Shown: positions 7,587 through 16,178, counted from the stretch's first letter. The stretch is 64,000 nucleotides of DNA from an uncultured Lachnospiraceae bacterium (GCA_910586615.1 CAJUJP010000011.1:1-64000); one strand, 5' to 3'. Notes: generated from the letters alone by a model not told the origin. Program-made: numbers and translations.

Positions 7587-8459
7587 ATGAGATCAGAAAA
7601 TGAAATGTATAACCTTATTTTAGAGGTTGCGAAAAATGATGTTAGAATTAAGGCTGTTTATATGAACGGTTCAAGAACAAACGAAAATGTTCCAAAAGAT
7701 ATTTTTCAGGATTATGATATCGTTTATGTGGTGGAGGATACCCAAAGTTTTATAGAGGACAAAGACTGGATTGGGATTTTCGGAGAAATTCTTTATATGC
7801 AGTATCCTGATGAAAATCCTTGTTATTCTAGCGATAAGAAAAATTCTTATGGTTATTTAATGCAATTTGCAGACGGAATCAGAATCGACTTAATGGTGCA
7901 GTCTGTGAATTACGCACAAAATCATATTAAAGATGATAGACTTTGCAGGATTTTATTGGATAAAGAAAACATATTGCCCGAAATAGAAGCGGCAACAGAT
8001 TGCCAGTATTGGGTAAAAAAGCCTACAAAAGAACAATATCTGGCGACCTGTAATGAATTTTGGTGGTGTACCAATAATATAGCAAAGGGCTTATGGCGGG
8101 AGGAAATCCCTTATGTGCAGGACATGACAAATTATGTTGTAAGGCCTCAACTTATCAGAATGTTAGATTGGAAAGCAGGTATTTTGACAGGCTGGACAGT
8201 AAGCACTGGGAAATCATCAAAATACTTGTATCAATGGCTTCCTGAGGAAGAATGGCAGATGCTTTTATCAACTTATTTCGATGGTAATGTTGGTAATGCA
8301 TGGAAGTCTGTTTTTGACATGTGTGATCTGTTTAGAGACGTGGCTCAGTTTGTCGGGAAGAAATCAGGATGGGAATATAATGAAAAAGAGGGGAAAGCAG
8401 CTTACGATTTCTTGGAATATGTACATCAATTATCAAAAAAGGATGATCGTGTTAGATAA
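7587..8459 (+). CDS. aadE: Aminoglycoside 6-adenylyltransferase, ANT(6) family
   Basis: The 290-residue protein matches the ANT(6)/AadE family (about 300 residues). The nucleotidyltransferase core has MNGSRTNENVPKDIFQDYD with the GSR motif and the two metal-binding acids near residues 42-46, then DGIRIDLMVQ with the third. The C-terminal part contains the family's FWWCTNNIAKGL and QLIRMLDWK. Known members transfer AMP to the 6-OH of streptomycin. Whether this copy confers resistance is not shown; chromosomal homologues in Clostridia can be cryptic. The symbol is by family resemblance. Two bases separate it from the phosphorylase gene, and both are AT-rich relative to neighbours, suggesting joint acquisition. 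Confidence 0.85.
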   Translation: MRSENEMYNLILEVAKNDVRIKAVYMNGSRTNENVPKDIFQDYDIVYVVEDTQSFIEDKDWIGIFGEILYMQYPDENPCYSSDKKNSYGYLMQFADGIRIDLMVQSVNYAQNHIKDDRLCRILLDKENILPEIEAATDCQYWVKKPTKEQYLATCNEFWWCTNNIAKGLWREEIPYVQDMTNYVVRPQLIRMLDWKAGILTGWTVSTGKSSKYLYQWLPEEEWQMLLSTYFDGNVGNAWKSVFDMCDLFRDVAQFVGKKSGWEYNEKEGKAAYDFLEYVHQLSKKDDRVR

Positions 8460-8537
8460 TAAAAATGTTGATGCATAAAATAAGAACACAATAGAATTTC
8501 TTGGCATATAGGAAGAAATATTCTTGACTTCGGGCGC

Positions 8538-8626
8538 GGAATCAGTTTGGTTCAGCAAAAATAATTTTTCTGATTCCATGCCGTTCCCTGAGTGGCTTTA
8601 TCAAACCGGTTTCTGGCAACGGCATG
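8538..8626. repeat. Two overlapping inverted repeats between convergent genes
   Basis: GGAATCAG (8538-8545) pairs with CTGATTCC (8570-8577), and CATGCCGTT (8577-8585) pairs with AACGGCATG (8618-8626). They lie between the convergent adenylyltransferase and GNAT genes, where a terminator is expected, but no long T run follows. Confidence 0.5.
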
Positions 8627-8664
8627 GTTTTCAGAGCAGGATAAGTACAAAGATGGGTATGAAG

Positions 8665-9291
8665 TCAATCAGAAGATTTTGACAGGACATAATAGTCCTT
8701 ATATTCTTTTCCGTCATCGCTGCCGGTGAGAACCTCTTCTGACAGCGTAAAGCCCAGCTTTTCGACTGCGGCTTTGCGCTCTGCGGCAAAGGGCGGCACC
8801 TTGGTCGCCGCCATCCGGCTGCCGAACATTTCATAAGTCTGCGGCACGATCAGAGACAGTATTTCATAGATACTGTCGGCGCGCTCATAATCGCTTCTCA
8901 GGTCCAGCCGCAGGAGTGCACAGCTGGTAAAATAATCCTCTGCTTCACGGTTGAATAATTCGATCGTCCCGATTGCAGTGTTTCCTGTGCTTCGTGCTTC
9001 CGAATCCACGGAGTTCGTCGTGGTGTCCGGTCGTCTTCCGTGTTTGTCAAGGATCACCCAGCGGACAAACCATCCTTCGCGGTGTGCCTGACACCAGAAA
9101 TCCACGGCGCTCTGCATACGCTCCAAAGTAGTGTAGTGGAAATCGTCACCGTTGCAGTTATCTCCGTTGAAGAAGGGGACAGCCTTCTCGTCAGAATACA
9201 CGAGAAGCAGATCCTGCGTGTCCGTGGGTTTGATCAGCCTCAAAAGATAGTTTTCGCTTTCAAATACAGGGCATGTTTCGTATGGGTTCAT
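8665..9291 (-). CDS. GNAT-family N-acetyltransferase (RimJ/RimL-like)
   Basis: The start at 9291 has AAAGGAG 7 bases upstream; the longer frame to 9351 lacks a site. The 208-residue protein begins like RimJ/RimL-type acetyltransferases (ENYLLRLIKPTDTQDLLLVYSD) and has the substrate strand TAIGTIELFN and the late PFAAERKAAVEKLGF helix typical of them. The canonical Q/RxxGxG/A loop is poorly kept (SDYERADSIYEIL), so activity is less certain. It lies downstream of the WYL regulator on the same strand, across the triple repeat. Confidence 0.7.
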   Translation of the reverse strand: MNPYETCPVFESENYLLRLIKPTDTQDLLLVYSDEKAVPFFNGDNCNGDDFHYTTLERMQSAVDFWCQAHREGWFVRWVILDKHGRRPDTTTNSVDSEARSTGNTAIGTIELFNREAEDYFTSCALLRLDLRSDYERADSIYEILSLIVPQTYEMFGSRMAATKVPPFAAERKAAVEKLGFTLSEEVLTGSDDGKEYKDYYVLSKSSD

Positions 9292-9566
9292 AGGCAGCTC
9301 CTTTCTGTGCTGTTGTGTTTTCAAGTTCATCATCCTGCTATAGAATAGCACCCGATATACGACAACAGCGTGTCATAAATAAGAAAATAGTTGAGATTGC
9401 GAAGCAAAACTCATAAACTATAAAGTTAATCACGCAGAGATTAGAAAAATTACCGCATAGTTGAGATTGCGAAGCAAACTCACAAAGTTAATCTCGCAGA
9501 GATTAAAAGAGATTTACCGCATATTTGAGTTTGCGAAGCAAACTCATAAAGTTAATCTCTACGAGA
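9292..9566. other. Intergenic region filled by triple palindromic repeat
   Basis: The gap between the WYL regulator and the GNAT gene (both minus strand) contains the GNAT ribosome site and leader (9292-9386), then three direct repeats (9387-9572). The last repeat overlaps the end of the regulator gene. I see no gene in it. Confidence 0.65.
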
Positions 9567-9572
9567 TTAACT
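9387..9572 (+). repeat. Three direct repeats with GCGAAGC hairpins
   Basis: Units start at 9387, 9457 and 9521. Each holds TTGAGNTTGCGAAGCAAACTCA (a hairpin) followed by AAAGTTAATCTCGCAGAGATTA (a second hairpin) and, in units 1-2, TTACCGCATA as spacer. The stop codon of the WYL regulator (9567-9569) lies in the last hairpin. Unit lengths are 70, 64 and about 52 bases. Confidence 0.85.
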
Positions 9573-10478
9573 TTTGTATACCGAAACAATTTCTTCTGCG
9601 GCCGTAAGCAGTCGCTTTCTTATGTTATCAGGAGAGATTACTTCAACGCTGCCGCCCAGCGATAACAGCGTTCCGATCCAGAACTGCTCGTTTTCGACGA
9701 CAGTTGCTCTGATCAGCGCGCCGCCGTCTTCTCGTTCTTCTGTTACAGTTCCCTTCAGATATTCGATGACCCGTGCTTTCGCAGATGCGCTGCATTTGAG
9801 GAGTATTTCAGTGTACTGGCGGGCGTCAGTCTGATCGATCCTGTGCAGAATCGCATCTGCGGATTCGTGGTCTCTGGTAAAGGGGATATCGGTTATGTTC
9901 ACATGGCTCATCCGCACAAGTTTGTAGGTGCGGTAGTCATTTCTGACTTTGGAACAGGCCAGCAGATACCACGCGTACCACCGGTAGATGACGGCGATCG
10001 GTTCCACGGTATGGGAACGGGTCTCCTGGTTATTATTCGTATAAGTAAACTCCACGGCACGTTTTTCTCTTACAGCGGTCTGTAGCAGCTGTAAAGTGTG
10101 CGGTGCGGTTTCCTGTAAAACCGAAAAATCCAGAATAATTCCGTTATCGTCCGGACGCTGGGCATGGACGATTTTTTCTAATGTATGTCTGGCACTGGGG
10201 TCAGCGGTCGCCGAGATCAGGCCTTGAAGTGCGGTACGGATATTAGAATAATCGTCCGGGGTGGCAAAACCTTTCTCCAGCCTGTAACGTCCGGATATTT
10301 CATAGCCGCCTGCAGCGCCCGCTGTTGCGATGACCGGGATTCCCGCCAGGCACAGAGAGTCTATGTCCCGCTGTATGGTCCGTAGGGATACTTCGAAATG
10401 GTTGGCGAGTTCGCTTGCGGATGTTTTTCCGTGGTTTAGAAGATACAGGGTGATGGCGTACAGGCGGTCGATTTTCAT
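9567..10478 (-). CDS. DeoR-type HTH transcriptional regulator with WYL domain
   Basis: This 303-residue regulator has an N-terminal winged helix (RLYAITLYLLNHGKTSASEL, then SLRTIQRDIDSLCLAGIPV, residues 4-48). The central WYL domain (about 140-210) contains PIAVIYRWYAWYLLACSK and YKLVRMSH, and a WYL C-terminal extension follows. WYL proteins sense ligands, often nucleic acid or small molecules, and control stress or defence genes. AAAGGA precedes the ATG. The gene's last codons and stop lie inside the palindromic repeat, so the native C terminus may have been altered by its insertion. Confidence 0.87.
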   Translation of the reverse strand: MKIDRLYAITLYLLNHGKTSASELANHFEVSLRTIQRDIDSLCLAGIPVIATAGAAGGYEISGRYRLEKGFATPDDYSNIRTALQGLISATADPSARHTLEKIVHAQRPDDNGIILDFSVLQETAPHTLQLLQTAVREKRAVEFTYTNNNQETRSHTVEPIAVIYRWYAWYLLACSKVRNDYRTYKLVRMSHVNITDIPFTRDHESADAILHRIDQTDARQYTEILLKCSASAKARVIEYLKGTVTEEREDGGALIRATVVENEQFWIGTLLSLGGSVEVISPDNIRKRLLTAAEEIVSVYKS

Positions 10479-10670
10479 GGATTATCCTTTCAGCAGATAT
10501 CACAGGAACAGTACAGGCAATGAGCGGCATGTATAATATTGTGGTATGCCTGATTTCAGTATACGGGATAGTTGTCGGGGATTCAATGTTTCATTGCGGA
10601 TGAAGAGGAAGTGTGAGACAATAATGAGACAGTACACCAGCTGTTACAGCACATGGAAACGGAGGAACAT

Positions 10671-11450
10671 ATGAACACATGCAGACTTTTATTATTTGAC
10701 CTGGACGGCACATTGCTGCGCAGTGACAAAACCATTTCGCGAAGAACCTGCAATGCATTGCAGAACTGCAGAGAACAGGGGATTTTGATCGGTGTATCCA
10801 CTTCCAGAGGTGAACAAAATGCTTTGACTTTTATCCGGGAATTACAACCGGATGTGCTGATCGTAAGCGGCGGCGCTCTGGTGAAATATCATGGGGAATA
10901 CATATACAAGGCGGAATTTTCCGGGGAGGAGACGAGACAAATGATCGCCAGGGCCAGAGAAGTATGCGGCCGTGACTGCGAGATCACCATTGACACCGTT
11001 GATGCCCATTACTGGAATTATAAGATCGACCCTAAGAAACAGGACGAAAGCTGGGGAGACAGTACTTATACGGATTTTGAGGATTTCCATGAGAACTCTT
11101 TAAAAATGTGCGTGGAAATTTTCGATGATAGTCTTGCTGAGAGGTTATGTGTAGAACTTCCGGATTGTGACTTTGTGCGATTTTCCGATGGATTCTGGTA
11201 TAAATTCACGAAGAAATGTGCTACCAAAGAAAATGCGATCCGTGAGATGGGTGCAGTGTGCGGCATTCGGACGGAGGAGATGACAGCCTTCGGGGATGAC
11301 TATGCGGATATTGGTATGCTGCGGTTATGCGGGACGGGTGTCGCCATGGGAAACGCGATCGACGAAGTGAAAGCGCAGGCAGATCTGATAATCGGCAGCA
11401 ATGATGAAGACGGAATTGCGGCGTATCTCGAAATGGTTTTAAACTTATGA
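10671..11450 (+). CDS. Cof-type HAD phosphatase
   Basis: The ATG at 10671 follows GGAGGA by 4 bases. The 259-residue protein has HAD motif I LFDLDGTLL (residues 7-15), motif II VSTSRG (near 43), Lys of motif III around TKKCATKENAI, and motif IV AFGDDYADIGML (near 205). The cap between motifs II and III is the C2B type of the Cof/YidA group, which hydrolyses sugar or cofactor phosphates in the cytoplasm. Motif IV has DD-A-D where most relatives have DN-N-D, a mild change. The substrate is unknown. Confidence 0.85.
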   Translation: MNTCRLLLFDLDGTLLRSDKTISRRTCNALQNCREQGILIGVSTSRGEQNALTFIRELQPDVLIVSGGALVKYHGEYIYKAEFSGEETRQMIARAREVCGRDCEITIDTVDAHYWNYKIDPKKQDESWGDSTYTDFEDFHENSLKMCVEIFDDSLAERLCVELPDCDFVRFSDGFWYKFTKKCATKENAIREMGAVCGIRTEEMTAFGDDYADIGMLRLCGTGVAMGNAIDEVKAQADLIIGSNDEDGIAAYLEMVLNL

Positions 11451-11559
11451 CAGCCAAAGACCAAAATCGGTGATAACTGCCAGATGGCACCTAACGTGGA
11501 TCTTTAGGGGAAGTCAGGCGGTTCCCCATAGAAACCATCTGCCGAAGAAGGAGGTTTTT

Positions 11560-12150
11560 ATGGGGAATACAGTACTGAACAGAAAGGAAATATTTATGGG
11601 AGCGGACTCAAAGAAAATTTATACGGTGGCGGATATCGAGGCTCTTCCCGAGGGAAAACGGGCAGAACTGATCGATGGGGAAATGTTTGAGATGGCATGT
11701 CCGACATTTACACATCAGAGTATGCTTAGCTGGCTTAATGCAAAGATTGCAATACATGTTATGGAGCATAATGGTCCATGCAGAGTGCTTCCGGCACCGT
11801 TTGCGGTATACATACTGAACGATGACTATAATTATGTGGAGCCTGACATTTCCGTGATCTGTGACAGGAACAAGGTGGATGACAGGGGCTGCCACGGGGC
11901 ACCGGACTGGGTGATTGAAATTGTATCGCCGTCCAGTAAGCATATGGATTATGTAAGGAAGCTTGCCTTATACCAGACAGCGGGCATGAGGGAATACTGG
12001 ATTGTAGACCCCCAGCAGCAAAGCGTTACAGTATATGACCTGGAACATGAGGCCGGACCTGTACTGCATGCTTTTTCCGAAAAGATCAGGGCCGGGATCT
12101 ATGAAGATCTGGTCCTTGACTTTAATGAATTTGTTTCGCAGGCATGGTAG
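11560..12150 (+). CDS. Uma2-family (DUF820) putative restriction-endonuclease-fold protein
   Basis: The ATG at 11560 follows AAGGAGG by 5 bases. A second start, 30 bases later, is also possible. The 196-residue protein shows the DUF820 core: YTVADIEALPEGKRAELIDG (residues 17-36), EPDISVICD (near 87) and APDWVIEIVSPSS then KLALYQTAGMREYWIVDP. The D...E-x-V/S pattern is the PD-(D/E)xK nuclease-like active site. Uma2 proteins are common in cyanobacteria and scattered in Firmicutes; their role is not settled. There is no obvious partner gene. Confidence 0.85.
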   Translation: MGNTVLNRKEIFMGADSKKIYTVADIEALPEGKRAELIDGEMFEMACPTFTHQSMLSWLNAKIAIHVMEHNGPCRVLPAPFAVYILNDDYNYVEPDISVICDRNKVDDRGCHGAPDWVIEIVSPSSKHMDYVRKLALYQTAGMREYWIVDPQQQSVTVYDLEHEAGPVLHAFSEKIRAGIYEDLVLDFNEFVSQAW

Positions 12151-12461
12151 ATATGCTGGTATAATGAATTATGAATATTTGTCGTATGAAATTCCCGCTC
12201 AGGATGATAAGCTGATGATAAATTTATCTGACAGGGTGGGATTTTTTTGACTTTTTATGCTTTTCAATCGTTATAAAGGATAGAGAGGCTGTTGCATGTA
12301 ACATACTTTTACCGTTGCTAAGACAACATGATGGTACAAAGAGCCTGCAAGAGTGCACTTAAGGCCGGAAAAAGCAATCTTTTTATGGCGTATGGGGAAT
12401 GTACAAAAATTTGTTCTGGTATGGGACAATAGTGACGGATCCGTGAGAGGGAGGTGGTTAT
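12151..12461 (+). other. Intergenic region with promoter for the sigma-factor operon
   Basis: The 311-base gap has a G-rich segment running into a T run (GGGTGGGATTTTTTT, to about 12248) that may end the Uma2 transcript, and a promoter-like TTGACT (12247-12252), 18 bases, TTATAA (12271-12276). The remaining 180 bases show no clear gene. An ECF sigma factor often recognises its own promoter, so a second non-standard promoter could lie here unnoticed. Confidence 0.45.
12247..12276 (+). promoter_or_regulatory. Promoter candidate TTGACT-18-TTATAA
   Basis: The -35 matches five of six consensus bases and the -10 is moderate. It lies about 185 bases before the sigma-factor start. Confidence 0.4.
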
Positions 12462-12932
12462 GTGCTTGAGAAATTCATACGGAAGTATTATGACGAGATA
12501 TTCCGTTATTGCTATCATCATGTAGAAAGCCGCGTTACGGCAGAAGATCTGTGTCAGGATACTTTTGTAAGTTTTATCGAGCACTATCAGGAATACCGCC
12601 ACATGGGCAAAATAAAGAACTATCTGTATACCATCGCCGGGAATAAATGCCGCGACTATTACAGGAAAAAGCGGCCTCTTTTTATGGCGGAAGTTCCGGA
12701 ACAGGAAGCAGGACAGGAAATGGAGGAAACAGTGGTCATCAGGCAGATGGTCATGAGTCTGCCGGAAGAGTTCGGGGAGGCGGTCATACTGCGGTATTTC
12801 CAGAATATGCGGTATGGAGAGATCGGGTCAATTCTTGGAATCAGCACATCTTTGGCTAAATACCGGGTGAAAAAGGGGCTGGAATTGTTAGCCGCAATGG
12901 AAGGAGGCACTTATGGGACAAAAAGAAATTGA
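12462..12932 (+). CDS. ECF-type RNA polymerase sigma factor
   Basis: The 156-residue protein starts with GTG after GGGAGG. Region 2 includes DEIFRYCYHHVESRVTAEDL and TFVSFIEHY, ending in KNYLYTIAGNKCRDYYR (residues 45-61), the -10 recognition helix. Region 4 includes LPEEFGEAVILRYFQNMRYGEIGSIL and STSLAKYRVKKGLELL. It has no extra domains. The next gene overlaps its end by 20 bases and encodes a membrane protein, the usual place of an anti-sigma factor. The two ABC genes that follow are likely its targets; this is inference. Confidence 0.88.
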   Translation: MLEKFIRKYYDEIFRYCYHHVESRVTAEDLCQDTFVSFIEHYQEYRHMGKIKNYLYTIAGNKCRDYYRKKRPLFMAEVPEQEAGQEMEETVVIRQMVMSLPEEFGEAVILRYFQNMRYGEIGSILGISTSLAKYRVKKGLELLAAMEGGTYGTKRN

Positions 12933-13704
12933 GAAAAAACTGAAACAATATGCGGCGGTAAGTGAGAAAATTGTGCCGGAAAACAGAGAATGCAGGATTC
13001 GTGAACTTCTGCAGACAAGTGTGGAAGATTCAGATATGTCCGGGCTGGTCCGTATCCGGGGAACTCTGTGGAATTTTGTATGGGACCAGATTGGGTATCT
13101 GGGCCGGTACTGTCTGCTCTGGCAGGCTTTGTGGATTCTGGTTTTCTGGTATATGATGCGGTATGGCGTGTCAGATTTCTGGGGAAGGGACAGCGGAAAC
13201 GGGATTTTAGTGACAGTCTCGATTCTGACCCCGTTGCTTGTGCTTCTGACCGTGGAACAGGTCACGAAAGTGTATCAGAGAAGTATGCTGGAAATAGAGT
13301 ATGCGACGAAGTATTCTCTGCGAAGTGTGGTGATGATTCGTATGTTGGCGCTCTGCGTGGTACATTCGATGATTCTGGTGATCTGTATTCTCTGCCTGCA
13401 TTCCCGTACAGAGGCAGAGCCGGAGCAGCTTCTCGTGTACGGATTTACGCCCATGATCGTTGTGACGGCCATATTGTTTGGCCTGATGCAGCACTTTCAG
13501 GGAGAAACGCTGCGGAGCGCGGCGGTCGGGTTGTACGCATTGATGACGGGTCTGATGACCATCGGAAATACGGAATATTTGGAGTGGTATCAGCCGGTAT
13601 ATTTCAGAGTGTGGTGTATGGTATGCGGGATTGGCATCGTGTCTGGCGCGTGTCAGCTGGTGTATTTGAACAGGAAATTGTCAAGTTATGAGAGCATCGT
13701 ATAG
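12913..13704 (+). CDS. Polytopic membrane protein, possible anti-sigma factor or ABC partner
   Basis: The 263-residue product has a charged cytoplasmic N terminus (residues 1-60, MGQKEIEKKLKQYAAVSEKI...) and six membrane helices from about residue 68 onward. The start overlaps the sigma-factor gene by 20 bases and has GGAGGC upstream, so the two are coupled. The N-terminal segment could hold the sigma factor, but I see no zinc anti-sigma HxxxCxxC motif. The alternative is a permease-like subunit for the ABC genes downstream. Family not recognised. Confidence 0.65.
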   Translation: MGQKEIEKKLKQYAAVSEKIVPENRECRIRELLQTSVEDSDMSGLVRIRGTLWNFVWDQIGYLGRYCLLWQALWILVFWYMMRYGVSDFWGRDSGNGILVTVSILTPLLVLLTVEQVTKVYQRSMLEIEYATKYSLRSVVMIRMLALCVVHSMILVICILCLHSRTEAEPEQLLVYGFTPMIVVTAILFGLMQHFQGETLRSAAVGLYALMTGLMTIGNTEYLEWYQPVYFRVWCMVCGIGIVSGACQLVYLNRKLSSYESIV

Positions 13705-13826
13705 TATGTGCCGGATTTTTTCAATGTTCCGGGAGGCGGATCAGGAAGAGAAAGAGCGGTATAAGGGAAAAGCCGGCATTGAAAGTATGGCCGGCAGGCA
13801 GCAGGACAGATGAGAGGATGAAAGCA

Positions 13827-14567
13827 ATGGAACTGATATTAGACAGGGTTACAAAACAGTATAAGAATAAGATCGTGGTAGACCGCCTGAATGTAGTCTT
13901 AAAAGAGGGCGTATATGGTCTGCTGGGTGCCAATGGTGCGGGCAAAACAACTTTAATGCGCATGATCTGCGGCATCGCAAAGATCAGCAGCGGTGAGATA
14001 CGTCTGGACAGCGAGGAAATTGGAGACATGGGAAGCCGGTATCGGGATTTGCTGGGATATCTGCCCCAGGATTTTGGTTATTATCCTAATTTTTCAGCCA
14101 TGGAATTTATGTTGTATATTGCATCGCTGAAGGGGCTGAACCGGAGTTATGCCAGAAAGCAGAGTAAGATTCTGCTGGAAAAGGTGGGGCTGGAAGCTGA
14201 AATGCGGCATAAGATCAAAACCTTTTCGGGCGGTATGCGGCAGCGGCTGGGGATCGCGCAGGCATTGTTAAACGACCCGAAAATTTTGATTCTGGATGAA
14301 CCGACGGCAGGGCTTGACCCGAAAGAGCGGGTGCGTTTCCGCAACATGATTGCGGAGCTCGGCAGGGATCGGATTGTCATTCTCTCTACGCATATCGTAT
14401 CAGATGTGGAAGAGATCGCAGACTGGATTTTTCTGATGAAACAGGGACAGTTTATTGCACAGGGAACGCTGGAAGATTTAAAAGAGCATTATCTGGAAGT
14501 TGCGGGAACTGAAGAACCGGAGAAGTTTAATCTGGAGAAGCTGTATCTCTTTTACTTCAGTGAATGA
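13827..14567 (+). CDS. ABC transporter ATP-binding protein
   Basis: I chose the ATG at 13827, with GAGAGGA about 9 bases upstream; 13818 and 13779 are alternatives. The 246-residue subunit has Walker A GANGAGKTT (about residues 34-42), a Q-loop at YLPQDFGYYP, signature SGGMRQRLGIA and Walker B ILILDEP with D-loop AGLDPKER. The length and sequence fit CcmA/NatA-like exporters. It lies between the membrane protein of the sigma-factor unit and an ABC-2 permease, and probably works with the latter. Confidence 0.88.
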   Translation: MELILDRVTKQYKNKIVVDRLNVVLKEGVYGLLGANGAGKTTLMRMICGIAKISSGEIRLDSEEIGDMGSRYRDLLGYLPQDFGYYPNFSAMEFMLYIASLKGLNRSYARKQSKILLEKVGLEAEMRHKIKTFSGGMRQRLGIAQALLNDPKILILDEPTAGLDPKERVRFRNMIAELGRDRIVILSTHIVSDVEEIADWIFLMKQGQFIAQGTLEDLKEHYLEVAGTEEPEKFNLEKLYLFYFSE

Positions 14568-14661
14568 TGAACAGACGGATGTGAAGTGTGCAATCGGTGA
14601 ACGGGGCGGGAGAAACGGTTTTTCTTGCTTACAAACTTATTATACGAGGAGAGAGATGGAA

Positions 14662-14753
14662 GATTGAAAATTAAAATTTTCAATCGCGAGATTTGTGTCT
14701 GCGCGTTGCTTGCCACAAACTCGTTTAATGCGACGTCTCAACATAGTTGAGAC
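14662..14753. repeat. Array of three consecutive hairpins (GATTGAAAATT family)
   Basis: Three perfect or near-perfect inverted repeats lie in a row: GATTGAAAATT/AATTTTCAATC (14662-14685); CGAGATTTGTG (14687-14697) with CACAAACTCG (14714-14723), one bulge; and GTCTCAAC (14735-14742) with GTTGAGAC (14746-14753). The array occupies the gap between the ABC ATPase and permease genes. A similar array stands at 60931-61060. Confidence 0.75.
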
Positions 14754-14779
14754 AAAAGCAGCGCAGAAATGGAGAAACT

Positions 14780-15985
14780 ATGATGCGATATGAATGGAAG
14801 AAAATATTTGAGAGAAGACTGAATGTGGCTGCAATGCTTTTGGGGTATCTTTTGATCGGCATCTGTGTGTACAACTATATTACACAGGAAAGCTGCTATG
14901 ATGCCGCGACGGACAGTTACATAGAGGGAGTCGCGGCATACCGGATGCAGGAAGAACTGGCGCAGTCGCAGACGGATGTCATCACGGAAGCGTATGTGAC
15001 GGATCTGATCAGGGACATCCAGAGCCGCGGTATAGATCTTGAGAGTGATGACGCATATACGGAAATCATCAGACCGCTGGGCGACATGTTCTATTTTGTG
15101 TCTAAGAATTATACGGATATGCGGAGTAAAAATACGGATATGGATGCACTGGATAAGGTTGACGTGAGTGAAGGCGCGCATTTTTATGAGCATCGCATGG
15201 AGAAGATCACGGATTATCTTAATATGGATTTCTCATACGGCAACTATACGGAGGCAGAGAAAGCATACTGGATCGCGAAAGCCGGCCGGACGAACGTGCC
15301 GCTTCGCTGGGGCAGCAAGAGAGTGATGAATCAAGTGGGAGAACTGTTGTTCGCGGGATTTTATCTGTGGTTTGTCGTTGTCATATGTGTAAGTTCTGTT
15401 TTTTCCTCGGAATATGAGTCCGGTGCGGCGTATCTGCTGCTTACGACGAAATACGGCAAGGACAGGCTGGTGCGGTCGAAAATCGGGGTTGCTGCACTCT
15501 TTACAGTGGGATATTTGACGGGCGGAGCGCTGCTTGCGGTCGTGCCTGTCGCGCTGCTTCTGGGACTGCCGGGGGCGGATCTGCCGATACAGCTGTGGAA
15601 TCCGGTAATACCGTATAATATGACCATAGGACAGACATGTCTGGGGATGTTCGGGCTTCTTCTGCTGATCGGGTCTGCAATTGCGCTCGCACTTATGTGC
15701 TGCTCGGCGGGTCTGCGCTCATCGCTGGCAACGCTGGTCATCGGTGTGGCGTTTATCATCGCGCCGGCGTTCATCCCGATGAGTAAGAAGAGCGGTCTGT
15801 GGAACCATATCAATTATCTTTTTCCGGTCAGGGCGTTCAACCTTGAGGACGTCATGGGAGCGTATGTGAGCTATGCGGCGGGGAATGTGGTGATTTCGTA
15901 TACGGCAATGGTGGTGATTGTGTATGCGGCGGTCAGTGCCGTGGCGCTGCTGTTAATCAGGAGGATGTTTGTAAAGGTGAGATGA
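14780..15985 (+). CDS. ABC-2 type transporter permease
   Basis: The start at 14780 has GGAGAAA 5 bases upstream. The 401-residue protein has one N-terminal helix (about 15-33), a ~150-residue outside loop rich in charged and aromatic residues, then five to six membrane helices (about 190-395). This layout is that of ABC-2 permeases with an extracytoplasmic domain, like those paired with NatA-type ATPases. It is separated from the ATPase gene by the hairpin array, which may lower its expression relative to the ATPase. Substrate unknown. Confidence 0.78.
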   Translation: MMRYEWKKIFERRLNVAAMLLGYLLIGICVYNYITQESCYDAATDSYIEGVAAYRMQEELAQSQTDVITEAYVTDLIRDIQSRGIDLESDDAYTEIIRPLGDMFYFVSKNYTDMRSKNTDMDALDKVDVSEGAHFYEHRMEKITDYLNMDFSYGNYTEAEKAYWIAKAGRTNVPLRWGSKRVMNQVGELLFAGFYLWFVVVICVSSVFSSEYESGAAYLLLTTKYGKDRLVRSKIGVAALFTVGYLTGGALLAVVPVALLLGLPGADLPIQLWNPVIPYNMTIGQTCLGMFGLLLLIGSAIALALMCCSAGLRSSLATLVIGVAFIIAPAFIPMSKKSGLWNHINYLFPVRAFNLEDVMGAYVSYAAGNVVISYTAMVVIVYAAVSAVALLLIRRMFVKVR

Positions 15986-16084
15986 GCGCTTTCCAGCTTT
16001 ATAAGACTTAAATACATGCAATGGGGAGGCAGTTCATACTGTCAGTGGATTGCGGCAGATTATACTTTGTGATATTATATATGT

Positions 16085-16127
16085 GAAAAGGTACAGGACG
16101 GGGCAAGACACTGTCTTGTACTTTTTC
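16085..16127 (+). repeat. Long imperfect hairpin
   Basis: GAAAAGGTACAGGAC (16085-16099) faces GTCTTGTACTTTTTC (16113-16127) with all 15 positions paired if G-U is allowed. No T run follows the stem itself, so it is more likely a structural or mRNA-stability element than a terminator. Confidence 0.5.
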
Positions 16128-16178
16128 ATGGAGAAAAAACAAGGTAGTATATGCAGAAGGGTAAAAGAGGCGATACGA

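Noticed and set aside
9387..9572. Possible CRISPR array
   Set aside because: The three units are direct repeats with no unique spacers of constant length, and each unit is itself palindromic. There are no cas genes.
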